From Paenibacillus sambharensis (lineage in GTDB: Bacteria > Bacillota > Bacilli > Paenibacillales > Paenibacillaceae), in contig NZ_QKRB01000044.1 in NCBI RefSeq assembly GCF_003233845.1, positions 186,001-250,000 on the forward strand: a stretch of DNA of 64,000 nt, given 5' to 3'. Shown piece by piece: positions 57,439 to 64,000 of the stretch (positions are counted from its first letter, which is position 1; each line of letters opens with the position of its first letter). Below the pieces are notes generated by a model. That model was not told the origin of the DNA. It worked only from the letters and a program-made list of their open reading frames with translations, and did no database searches. The position numbers and the translations under genes were made by a program.

Positions 57439-58056
57439 TCAGCCGCGGGTCAAATATTTTTCCGTTAGGGTGGTCAGCAGCTCTACGCCGACTTCGTTAT
57501 GACCGCCTTCGGGTATGATGAGGTTCGCGTATTTCTTGGACGGCTCAATGAACGCTTCATGCATCGGCTTGACCGTGCCCAGGTATTGATCGTGAATGGA
57601 CTGGATCGACCGGCCGCGTTCTTCGATGTCGCGGAGCACCCGCCGCAGGATGCGCACATCCGGGTCGGTATCGACGAACACCTTAATGTCCAGCAGCGCG
57701 CGCAGCTTCTCATCGGAGAGTACATGCAGCCCCTCGATGATGACAATTTTGTTCGGGCGAAGCTCGACGCTTTCGCTTGTGGAACGCGCATGGATGGTAA
57801 AATCATACACTGGCGCCTGCGCGGCTTGTCCCGCCTTCAGCAGACTGAGGTGCTGGATGAGCAGCTCGTTGTCAAAGGCAAACGGATGGTCATAGTTGTT
57901 GAGCTCCCGTTCAGCCAGGCTGAGATGCGGGTGATCCTTGTAATAGTTATCCTGCGAAATGAACGTGACTTTGTCCGGTCCGAGACGATGGATAACAGAG
58001 CGGGCGACGGTCGTTTTGCCGGAGCCTGTGCCGCCTGCGATGCCGATAATTAACAT
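57439..58056 (-). CDS. udk: Uridine kinase
   Basis: The 205-residue P-loop kinase phosphorylates uridine and cytidine for pyrimidine salvage. It has GIAGGTGSGKTTVA (Walker A, about 5-18), SQDNYYKDH (35-43), the nucleoside-site YDHPFAFD (55-62) and IIEGLHVL (107-114). The length and motifs match bacterial Udk. It has no operon partner in the window and converges with the TetR unit. The start ATG at 58056 has GGAGG upstream on the minus strand. Confidence 0.95.
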   Translation of the reverse strand: MLIIGIAGGTGSGKTTVARSVIHRLGPDKVTFISQDNYYKDHPHLSLAERELNNYDHPFAFDNELLIQHLSLLKAGQAAQAPVYDFTIHARSTSESVELRPNKIVIIEGLHVLSDEKLRALLDIKVFVDTDPDVRILRRVLRDIEERGRSIQSIHDQYLGTVKPMHEAFIEPSKKYANLIIPEGGHNEVGVELLTTLTEKYLTRG

Positions 58057-58182
58057 GGTGAATCATAAACCTCCCTCGCATGGTACCAAGAAGCAATTCC
58101 AGTATTGTAGCACAACTTGGGTACAGGAGGAAACTGGCGTTGTCACAGGCGACTTCATGACCAGCGGGGGAGGCGGGGGAGA

Positions 58183-58812
58183 TCATGCAATGTCGGCGGC
58201 CAGCGTGCTGAGCGGTCCCTGTTCAGCGGCAATTGGCAGCAGGTCGTAGACGGATATCGGGAACATCGGGAAGCCTGCGGCGTAAGGCGTGATTTCATAC
58301 AGGGGAAAATATATCACCAGCGCTTTATCCGCCAAGTAATAGTCCTGATCCGGACGGATAGTCGTGAACTCCTGCAGCACCGGGATGTCCCGCTGCTTGA
58401 TCTGGGAAGCGACTTCAGCCGACAGGACGCTCACATAATCGGACCCTGGCTTGAACAAATCCTGCAGTGTGTACAGCCGGCCGGTCTGCGTGTCAAAGGT
58501 CAGGGACCGGGCAATCGTGTAGCCGTGGGCGGCCGGGGGAGAGAAGGTGTAGTTGGTCAGCATCAGGCTGAGTATTCCCCGTTCATTGGTCTTGATCTCA
58601 AAATGCCCGGTCACCTCTGTCCCCATGCCGTGGCCCGGCTGATTGCCTGCCTGCTCCTGCTGAATAAGGGCGAGCGTATGCAGAATCGTGCGGTTGATTT
58701 GCTGCTCCGCATAGCGGTTAGCCAATCCGTAGACATGCGGATAATAGATCGTAACGCCTGGCGCAGACCAGAGCTGCGGGTGAATGCCTGCGGGAAGCTG
58801 GAAGGTTGCCAT
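58183..58812 (-). CDS. DUF3298-domain protein
   Basis: The 209-residue protein reads as a DUF4163/DUF3298 pair: IYYPHVYGLANRYAEQQINRTI near 24, AHGYTIARSLTFDTQTGRLYTLQDLFKPG near 93-121, and a closing YFPLYEITPYAAGFPMFPI. In Bacillus this fold forms the outside part of RsiV, the lysozyme-binding anti-sigma factor. Here there is no signal peptide or membrane helix, so it is a free cytoplasmic form. AAAGGAG lies eight bases before the ATG. Function unknown. Confidence 0.75.
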   Translation of the reverse strand: MATFQLPAGIHPQLWSAPGVTIYYPHVYGLANRYAEQQINRTILHTLALIQQEQAGNQPGHGMGTEVTGHFEIKTNERGILSLMLTNYTFSPPAAHGYTIARSLTFDTQTGRLYTLQDLFKPGSDYVSVLSAEVASQIKQRDIPVLQEFTTIRPDQDYYLADKALVIYFPLYEITPYAAGFPMFPISVYDLLPIAAEQGPLSTLAADIA

Positions 58813-58969
58813 TGGGGGTTCTCCTTTTGCATGATGAAGTTTATTACAGGGTATGAATGCCCGCGCCTAATGTTGCCGATGCCTGGCTCCTGATTTAGGC
58901 GGTGTATGGTTAGCCCGGTTAATGATAAGGATGGTGGGTTGCAGTCCAAGAAGGAGGAGTCTAGAGCTT

Positions 58970-59635
58970 ATGCAGATTAAGGATATGAATGATGGGCACT
59001 TGTACGGAGCGGACAATAAAGCCGCCCTTACGCTCGGCATGGGCTGCTTCTGGGGACCGGAAGCGCTTTTCGGCAGCCTGCCTGGCGTGCTGCGGACGAG
59101 CACCGGCTATGCCGGAGGAACGGCGCCGTCGCCGACCTATAAGCAGATGGGTGACCATTCCGAAATGGTCGAGGTTGAATATGACCCTGCAGAGATTACA
59201 TTGGTTGAGCTGCTGACTGTCTTCTGGTCGCATCATAAGCCGGTGAATATTAACGGGTATAAGGGGCTGCAGTACCGCTCCCTCCTGCTCTACCGGGATG
59301 AAGAGCAGCAGAGGACGATGCTGAAGGTCAAGGCGCTGAGAGAACAGGAATCCGGGGAGCTTGCGACGGATATTCAGCCTTATGAGCATTTCTACAGGGC
59401 TGAAGATAAGCATCAGAAATATTACCTGAAGCGCTACCCGGACGCGGTAGAGAAGCTTCAGCAGCTATATTCTTCACCTGATAAAATGATCGCTTCCACC
59501 CTAGCTGCCCGGCTGAACGGGATCGCTAAGGGGTACAGCGGGATGGAGCGGCTCCGCATGGAAATCGCGGACTGGCCGCTTGAACCGGCTGAGCGCGATG
59601 CGGTCCTGCGGCAGCTTGGACAGATTCGCTGGTAG
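58970..59635 (+). CDS. msrA: Peptide methionine sulfoxide reductase MsrA
   Basis: The 221-residue enzyme reduces the S form of methionine sulfoxide in proteins and free methionine. The catalytic Cys is C26 in GMGCFWGPEALF, followed by GYAGGTAPSPTYKQMGDHSEMVEVEYDP and a FWSHHKPVNINGYKGLQYRS block. The last 50 residues extend past the MsrA core. The usual downstream recycling cysteines are absent in what I can read, so recycling may rely on an external thiol. The ATG at 58970 follows AAGGAGGAG; a longer frame lacks such a site. Confidence 0.92.
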   Translation: MQIKDMNDGHLYGADNKAALTLGMGCFWGPEALFGSLPGVLRTSTGYAGGTAPSPTYKQMGDHSEMVEVEYDPAEITLVELLTVFWSHHKPVNINGYKGLQYRSLLLYRDEEQQRTMLKVKALREQESGELATDIQPYEHFYRAEDKHQKYYLKRYPDAVEKLQQLYSSPDKMIASTLAARLNGIAKGYSGMERLRMEIADWPLEPAERDAVLRQLGQIRW

Positions 59636-59707
59636 CGGCAGGGATTTTGCTGCCGCCCTTTCGTTCCCGGTAGCAGGGACCCTGCTGCCGTCCCTTCGTT
59701 CCCGGTA
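59633..59707 (+). terminator. Two tandem hairpins after msrA
   Basis: GCGGCAG...CTGCCGC and GGTAGCAGGG...CCTGCTGCC are consecutive hairpins, each followed by CGTCCCTT- or CGCCCTTT-like sequence and CGTTCCCGGTA. They look like a duplicated termination module of about 36 bases. Confidence 0.6.
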
Positions 59708-59820
59708 TTAGATATTCCGGATTTCCATGTCCCTCCCTATAACCCTCTTATTCCCTGAATTAGAAATCGTATAACTACCTGGGATATAATAGAGATGTTT
59801 TTAGGATGAGGAGGGATAGG

Positions 59821-61014
59821 ATGAGTGAGCAGAATCAGCGTCAGACCCAGCGGGCCTTTATTACGCCCAGGGCATTGTCGGAAGCGGCCTCGCCTTTCGA
59901 ATGGTATGCAGAGATGCGGGCGCGCGGCGGCATTCACTATGACGAAGAGCGGGGAGCCTGGGACTTGTTCAGCTATGAGCTTGTCCATGGCGTGCTGAGT
60001 GATTACAAGCGTTTCTCATCTCAGACATCTGGGGATGGCGAAGCGGTCAGCTTAATCGGGATGGACCCTCCAAGGCATAAGCAGTATCGCGGTCTGGTCA
60101 GTCAGGCCTTCACCCAGAAGTCGATTGATATGCAGGTGGACCGGATTGAAGCGATTGCCGCCGAGCTGCTGGATGCAGTTGAAGATCAGGGCAGCATGGA
60201 TATTATTCGGGATTTCTCTTACCCGCTTCCGGTCATTGTGATTGCGGAGATGCTTGGCGTGCCTGCGCACGACCGCGAGCTGTTCAAGGATTGGTCCGAC
60301 CGTCTGGTTGCATCCGCAGATCCTGCCTCGGGGCAGACGGCCGAGGAGCTGACGATGGCCAAGCATCAGGCGGCAGGCGAGCTGTACCGGTATTTCGGCC
60401 AGGTTATTGAGGAGCGGCGGAGAAATCCAGGCAGCGACCTGGTCTCTGAGCTGCTGCGGGCGAAGATCGGCGATGAGCATCTGGATATGCCGTCCCTGCT
60501 CAGCTTCTGTCTGCTGCTGCTGGTTGCGGGGAATGAAACGACCACGAATCTGATCGGCAATGCGGCCGTGACCTTCTTGGAAAATCCAGAGTCATTGGCG
60601 CGGCTGTATGCCGAGCCGGAGCTGATCCCGGCTGCGCTGGAGGAATCGCTGCGCTTCCGCTCCCCGATCCAGAGCCTCAGCAGGCGGGCCATTGAGGATG
60701 TGGAGCTGGGCGGCAAGCTGATCAAGGCTAATGAAGAGATCGTCGTCTGGATGGGCGCTGCCAACCGGGATGAGTCCAAGTTTCCGCAGGCGGACCTCTT
60801 CATCCCGGACCGGAAGCCGAACCAGCATCTGGCCTTTGGCCAGGGCATCCACTTCTGTCTGGGCGCGCCGCTGGCCCGGCTGGAGGCGAGGATCGCTGTG
60901 ACGGCTCTGCTGAAGCGCTGCCGGAACCTGCAGCTGGCGGAAGGTGTGAAGCTTGAGCGCACTCCTGGCTCCTTCGTTTTCGGCTACGAGTCGATCCCGG
61001 TTACCTTTACATAA
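59821..61014 (+). CDS. Cytochrome P450
   Basis: The 397-residue soluble monooxygenase starts at the ATG at 59821 after GAGGAGGGATAGG. It has the I-helix oxygen-binding stretch LLVAGNETTTNLI (near 237), the ExxR helix EESLRFRSP (near 280), and the heme loop FGQGIHFCLGAPLAR with C346 as the axial thiolate. It resembles the CYP107/109-type enzymes of Bacillus that hydroxylate fatty acids, steroids or polyketides. No ferredoxin or reductase gene is adjacent, and its substrate cannot be named. The gene stands alone. Confidence 0.93.
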   Translation: MSEQNQRQTQRAFITPRALSEAASPFEWYAEMRARGGIHYDEERGAWDLFSYELVHGVLSDYKRFSSQTSGDGEAVSLIGMDPPRHKQYRGLVSQAFTQKSIDMQVDRIEAIAAELLDAVEDQGSMDIIRDFSYPLPVIVIAEMLGVPAHDRELFKDWSDRLVASADPASGQTAEELTMAKHQAAGELYRYFGQVIEERRRNPGSDLVSELLRAKIGDEHLDMPSLLSFCLLLLVAGNETTTNLIGNAAVTFLENPESLARLYAEPELIPAALEESLRFRSPIQSLSRRAIEDVELGGKLIKANEEIVVWMGAANRDESKFPQADLFIPDRKPNQHLAFGQGIHFCLGAPLARLEARIAVTALLKRCRNLQLAEGVKLERTPGSFVFGYESIPVTFT

Positions 61015-61046
61015 GAGGCGTGGAAGTGCCGGGTAAAACGGCCATA

Positions 61047-61084
61047 AGGCCGCTGGAGGCGAAGTTCAATCGCCGGGGCGGCCT
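61047..61084. terminator. Convergent hairpin between P450 and AraC genes
   Basis: AGGCCGC and GCGGCCT pair around a loop with GGCGAAGTTCAATCGCC, itself a small hairpin, followed by CTTTCG. It lies between two converging stops. Confidence 0.6.
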
Positions 61085-61093
61085 CTTTCGCCG

Positions 61094-61891
61094 TTATTCC
61101 ATCGCCATATAGCTTGCGGGTGTAACGCCGACAGCCGCTTTGAAGTCCCGGATGAAGTGGGACTGATCGTGGTAGCCAAGCTCATGGGCCAGCTGCAGCA
61201 GGTTCAGGCTGCCGCCCTGGTCCATCACTTCAGCGGCATGCTGAAGGCGGTACAGCTTGATCACCCACTTGGGAGTGAGGCCGACATACTGGCTGAAGAG
61301 CCGCTGCAACGTCCGCATATTCACGTCAAAATGCATACAGATATCTTCAACGCGTGTGAGTGATTTGTCAGCTTGAATATGATCAATAACTTGATTCAGC
61401 CAGGCCACTGTCTGATCCTCTTCCGGCAGCATAGGCCTGATCAGCCTCTCTGCCTCGGCTGCCATGTCTTCCGCGCTGTCTCGGCTGAGAATGAGCGATT
61501 CGGCAGCTGTCCCATCGATTCCGAGCACGGCTCGCACATCCATCGGCCGATCGTGCAGGGCGGTGACAGGCTGCTTAATGAAGGGATACAAGCCGCCGGG
61601 CCGAAATTTGATGCCGAATGCGCATCCGCTGCCTTGAAGCTGCTTCTCATATACATGCTTGGCTGCTCCATAGATGAATGCGCTGCCCTTCTCGACCACC
61701 AGGTTGGCACACGGATTTGGAATCACCGCCTGTGTATGAGGCTCCTCGCCGGTCAAGTCCCAGCTGACGATCCAGTAATGTTTAATGAAGAAGCCGACAT
61801 CCGCAGCGGGTTGAATCCGGGACAGGCGGAACCGCGGCTCCCGCCGGTTCAAATGCATCACGCCCATGCTGGGACGAGTGTGTTCAGGCAT
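61094..61891 (-). CDS. AraC-family transcriptional regulator
   Basis: The 265-residue protein has an N-terminal sensor-like domain of about 150 residues (with AVIPNPCANLVVEKGSAFIYGA and GIKFRPGGLYPF), typical of the DUF6597-type AraC regulators. The C-terminal double helix-turn-helix follows (VEDICMHFDVNMRTLQRLFSQYVGLTPKWVIK; LAHELGYHDQSHFIRDFKAAVGVTP). The ATG at 61891 lies eight bases after GGAG; an ATG six bases earlier is less well spaced. It diverges from the SRPBCC gene, which it may control; the effector is unknown. Confidence 0.88.
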   Translation of the reverse strand: MPEHTRPSMGVMHLNRREPRFRLSRIQPAADVGFFIKHYWIVSWDLTGEEPHTQAVIPNPCANLVVEKGSAFIYGAAKHVYEKQLQGSGCAFGIKFRPGGLYPFIKQPVTALHDRPMDVRAVLGIDGTAAESLILSRDSAEDMAAEAERLIRPMLPEEDQTVAWLNQVIDHIQADKSLTRVEDICMHFDVNMRTLQRLFSQYVGLTPKWVIKLYRLQHAAEVMDQGGSLNLLQLAHELGYHDQSHFIRDFKAAVGVTPASYMAME

Positions 61892-62035
61892 TGCCATCAC
61901 TCCAGTTCGCGGGAAGAATGAGCAGCGCGCAGCTGTCGCTTTTTTACAATACAGGCGGTGAACAAGGTGCTAAGATAACCTTAAGCGGGCAGCTAATCTT
62001 TTCCAAGAACATAACATGACTCGGGAGTGTGGACA

Positions 62036-62485
62036 ATGGAGCTGAAGTATGAGTTTTATATTGGAGCTAAGCCGGACAAGGTATGGGAAATCCTCACCTC
62101 GAAGGAAGGGACGCGCAGCATCTTCTTCGGCTGTGAGCTGAGGTCGGCCTTCCGGGAGGGCGAACCCTTCGAATACAGGGGCCCGGGCAGTGACGGGGAT
62201 GAGACGGTACACGTGTACGGTACGATTCTGGCTTATGAGCCAGGCAAGCGGCTCAGCATGACAGAGCATCCGGGTCCCTCCTATTATTCTAACCATGCGG
62301 AGCTGGAGTCGCGGATGACCTATACGCTGGAGGAGATGGGCGAGTGCACGAAGCTGACGCTGATTAACGATCAGTGGACGGAGAACCATCCGGGTATGGA
62401 AAATGCGCGGGCGAGCTGGTGGATGATTTTGAGCAATATCAAGACGCTGGCAGAGACGGGACGTACGCTTCAATTGGGAGAATAA
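62036..62485 (+). CDS. SRPBCC (AHSA1-type) protein
   Basis: The 149-residue protein has the AHSA1/START-like layout: an opening strand and IGAKPDKVWEILTSKEGT, then GTILAYEPGKRLSMTEHPGP, and a closing helix with WWMILSNIKTLAETG. Members of this group often bind small hydrophobic ligands and lie beside regulators. Here the divergent neighbour is an AraC regulator, a common pairing. The ATG at 62036 has CGGGAG nine bases upstream. No enzyme activity is inferred. Confidence 0.85.
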   Translation: MELKYEFYIGAKPDKVWEILTSKEGTRSIFFGCELRSAFREGEPFEYRGPGSDGDETVHVYGTILAYEPGKRLSMTEHPGPSYYSNHAELESRMTYTLEEMGECTKLTLINDQWTENHPGMENARASWWMILSNIKTLAETGRTLQLGE

Positions 62486-62685
62486 TATCGGTAGGGCGGC
62501 TGCGGCGAATGCAGGCCGTCCTTTCTTTTGCTGCCGGACAGACGGTATGCCATACTGAATATCACAGCGGCTTGGTCGGGGACCGGATATGGTGGTAAAG
62601 AATAAAGACAGATAGCGGGATGAACGGCTTGCCAAGGCCGTGCCGTCCCGGACCTATAGAAACAACAGACGAGGTGACGACGAAG

Positions 62686-63684
62686 ATGGAACATTTCAGG
62701 GCGTTGGTGATCGAACAGGCGAATGGCGGAGTAATCGCAAGGGTCAAGGAGATGCGGAAGGAGCAGCTTCCGGCAGGCGATGTGCTCATACGTGTAATGT
62801 ATTCCAGCGTGAACTACAAGGACGCGCTTGCCTGCTCGCCAGGCGGCAGGATTGTCAAGGAGTATCCGTTCATACCGGGCATTGATGCAGCGGGTGTAGT
62901 CGTTGAGAGCGCATCACCCAAGTTTCAGCCGGGAGATGAAGTGTTCGCGACCGGCTATGAGCTTGGCGTCAGCCACTATGGCGGCTACAGCGAATATGCG
63001 CGGATGCCAGCGGAATGGCTGCTTCACCGGCCTGAAGGACTGCCGCTGCGGGAGACCATGGTTATTGGGACAGCCGGGTTCACGGCGGCCATGTCTGTGG
63101 CAGCGCTGCAGGACAGCGGGGTTCAACCGGACAGTGGTCCTGTGCTGGTCACAGGGGCATCAGGCGGCGTGGGCAGCACTGCGGTTGCGATTCTGGCGAA
63201 GCTGGGCTATGAGGTGGTGGCTGCGACAGGCAAGGCAGATATGCATGAGCGGCTAAGCCAGCTTGGTGCGGCGCGGATTGCTTCTCGGGAGGAGCTTCTC
63301 GAAGGTGCCGGGAAGCCATTGAACCGGCAGATCTGGGCTGGCGCCGTTGACTGCGTAGGCGGTCCGGTGCTGGCGAATGTGCTGAGCCGCATGCATTATG
63401 GCGGCGCGGTGGCAGCCAGCGGCCTGACGGCAGGCACCGAGCTCCCGGCAACCGTGCTGCCGTTCATCCTGCGCGGTGTCCGGCTGCTCGGCATCGATTC
63501 GGTCTATGCTCCGGCAGCGCTGCGCGAGCGGCTGTGGACATTGCTCGGCAGCACTTACAAGCCGGCTGACCTTGCACGGATGAGCAGCGGCATTAAGCTG
63601 GACCAGATCCCGGAGACGACGGCCGCCATGCTGCGCGGGGAGTCCAGGGGACGGGTCGTAGTTGAGATCGGCGGAGACGTTTAG
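62686..63684 (+). CDS. YhdH/YhfP-family zinc-independent quinone/acrylyl-CoA oxidoreductase
   Basis: The 332-residue medium-chain dehydrogenase lacks zinc ligands. It has the YhdH-type signature YSSVNYKDALACSPGGRIVKEYP near 39, IPGIDAAGVV near 65, HYGGYSEYARMP near 99 and the cofactor loop VTGASGGVGSTAVAIL near 155. It should reduce an activated double bond (quinone or acrylyl-CoA) with NADPH. The ATG at 62686 follows GAGGTG at eight bases; an open frame upstream has no ribosome site. It is a single gene closed by a strong terminator. Confidence 0.9.
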   Translation: MEHFRALVIEQANGGVIARVKEMRKEQLPAGDVLIRVMYSSVNYKDALACSPGGRIVKEYPFIPGIDAAGVVVESASPKFQPGDEVFATGYELGVSHYGGYSEYARMPAEWLLHRPEGLPLRETMVIGTAGFTAAMSVAALQDSGVQPDSGPVLVTGASGGVGSTAVAILAKLGYEVVAATGKADMHERLSQLGAARIASREELLEGAGKPLNRQIWAGAVDCVGGPVLANVLSRMHYGGAVAASGLTAGTELPATVLPFILRGVRLLGIDSVYAPAALRERLWTLLGSTYKPADLARMSSGIKLDQIPETTAAMLRGESRGRVVVEIGGDV

Positions 63685-63719
63685 CAGCATACCAGGATGA
63701 TCTCACAGGAAGCATGCAG

Positions 63720-63756
63720 AGGAGCAGGGGGCGATCCCCTGCTCCTGTTATTTTTC
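63720..63756. terminator. Terminator between oxidoreductase and antiporter genes
   Basis: AGGAGCAGGGG and CCCCTGCTCCT form an 11-bp stem around GCGAT, followed by GTTATTTTT. It lies directly at the stop of the converging gene. Confidence 0.85.
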
Positions 63757-64000
63757 CACCAGCTTCGCCAGCGGATAGATGATCACACTTTGCAGAATGA
63801 GAGAGAGCAGCACGACGCCGAAGGACAGGGAGAGAATGAAATTAAGATTCTCCGGCAGCTGCTTGTTTATCAGCGTCAGCAGCAGCACAACAGACATCGT
63901 TCCCCGCACGTCTGCGGCCGTCAGTATGATGAATCCCCTCCAGCCAAGCTCCTGTCTCCAAGGCTTCACCGGACCGGCCAGCGCCAGCAGCATGACGTAC
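63748..64000 (-). CDS. Cation/proton antiporter (CPA1-like), C-terminal end only
   Basis: The frame is open to the window edge, so only the last 83 residues are seen. They contain two hydrophobic helices and the stretch WRGFIILTAADVRGTMSVVLLLTL. This recalls the conserved GLRGAVSLAL helix of NhaP-type sodium/proton antiporters, here with Asp and Arg in corresponding places. The chain ends soon after the last helix, with no cytoplasmic tail. The family is likely, but the ion is not known. Confidence 0.6.
   Translation of the reverse strand, partial: YVMLLALAGPVKPWRQELGWRGFIILTAADVRGTMSVVLLLTLINKQLPENLNFILSLSFGVVLLSLILQSVIIYPLAKLVEK

Overview
The window looks like chromosome of a spore-forming, moderately GC-rich Firmicute, most likely Paenibacillus or a close relative. 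The evidence is consistent: AGGAGG-type ribosome sites with many GTG and TTG starts, a cotJABC spore-coat operon, a guanine riboswitch before an NCS2 purine permease, a CcpA cre site in front of a secreted alpha-amylase, Fur boxes in front of a complete bacillibactin (dhb) operon, a protein with S-layer homology domains, and a ComA-like response regulator. No rRNA, tRNA, CRISPR array or intact insertion sequence was seen.

Layout. 0-2.3 kb: end of an RnfD/NqrB-like membrane protein, a YqaJ-family protein that appears to have lost two acidic active-site residues, and a polytopic membrane protein. 2.4-9 kb: an SRPBCC-PDZ protein, a Cthe_2159-type lipoprotein, cotJABC, and a riboswitch-controlled purine permease. 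9-15.4 kb: a DUF2207 protein, a catabolite-repressed alpha-amylase with a starch-binding domain, a ClC channel and a DUF421 protein. 15.6-29.4 kb: the Fur-regulated operon dhbA-C-E-B-F-mbtH-MFS. The adenylation-domain codes read as glycine then threonine, as expected for bacillibactin. 29.4-33.4 kb: a palindromic intergenic repeat element, an ECF sigma factor with its membrane partner, and an AT-rich stretch with an unrecognised secreted protein and a possible transposase relic.

33.6-46.9 kb is signalling: a divergent PRPP-synthetase paralogue, a GAF protein, a PAS-rich histidine kinase with a ComA-like regulator, and then a self-contained chemosensory operon (CheW, CheA, CheW, receptor, CheR, CheB) that has no CheY. 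Its receptor is the most unusual object in the window. It is a soluble 1139-residue methyl-accepting protein with no sensor domain and no membrane segment, and both arms of its signalling hairpin are built from about eight tandem 56-residue (8-heptad) repeats.

47-54.2 kb is a single 2363-residue secreted protein on the minus strand (SLH domains, fibronectin III, RHS repeats) with no neighbouring immunity gene. 54.4-64 kb holds ordinary genes: an ABC-class ATPase, a YvaD/YvaF-like pair, uridine kinase, a DUF3298 protein, MsrA, a cytochrome P450, an AraC regulator, an SRPBCC protein, a YhdH-type oxidoreductase, and the C-terminal end of a cation/proton antiporter cut by the window edge.
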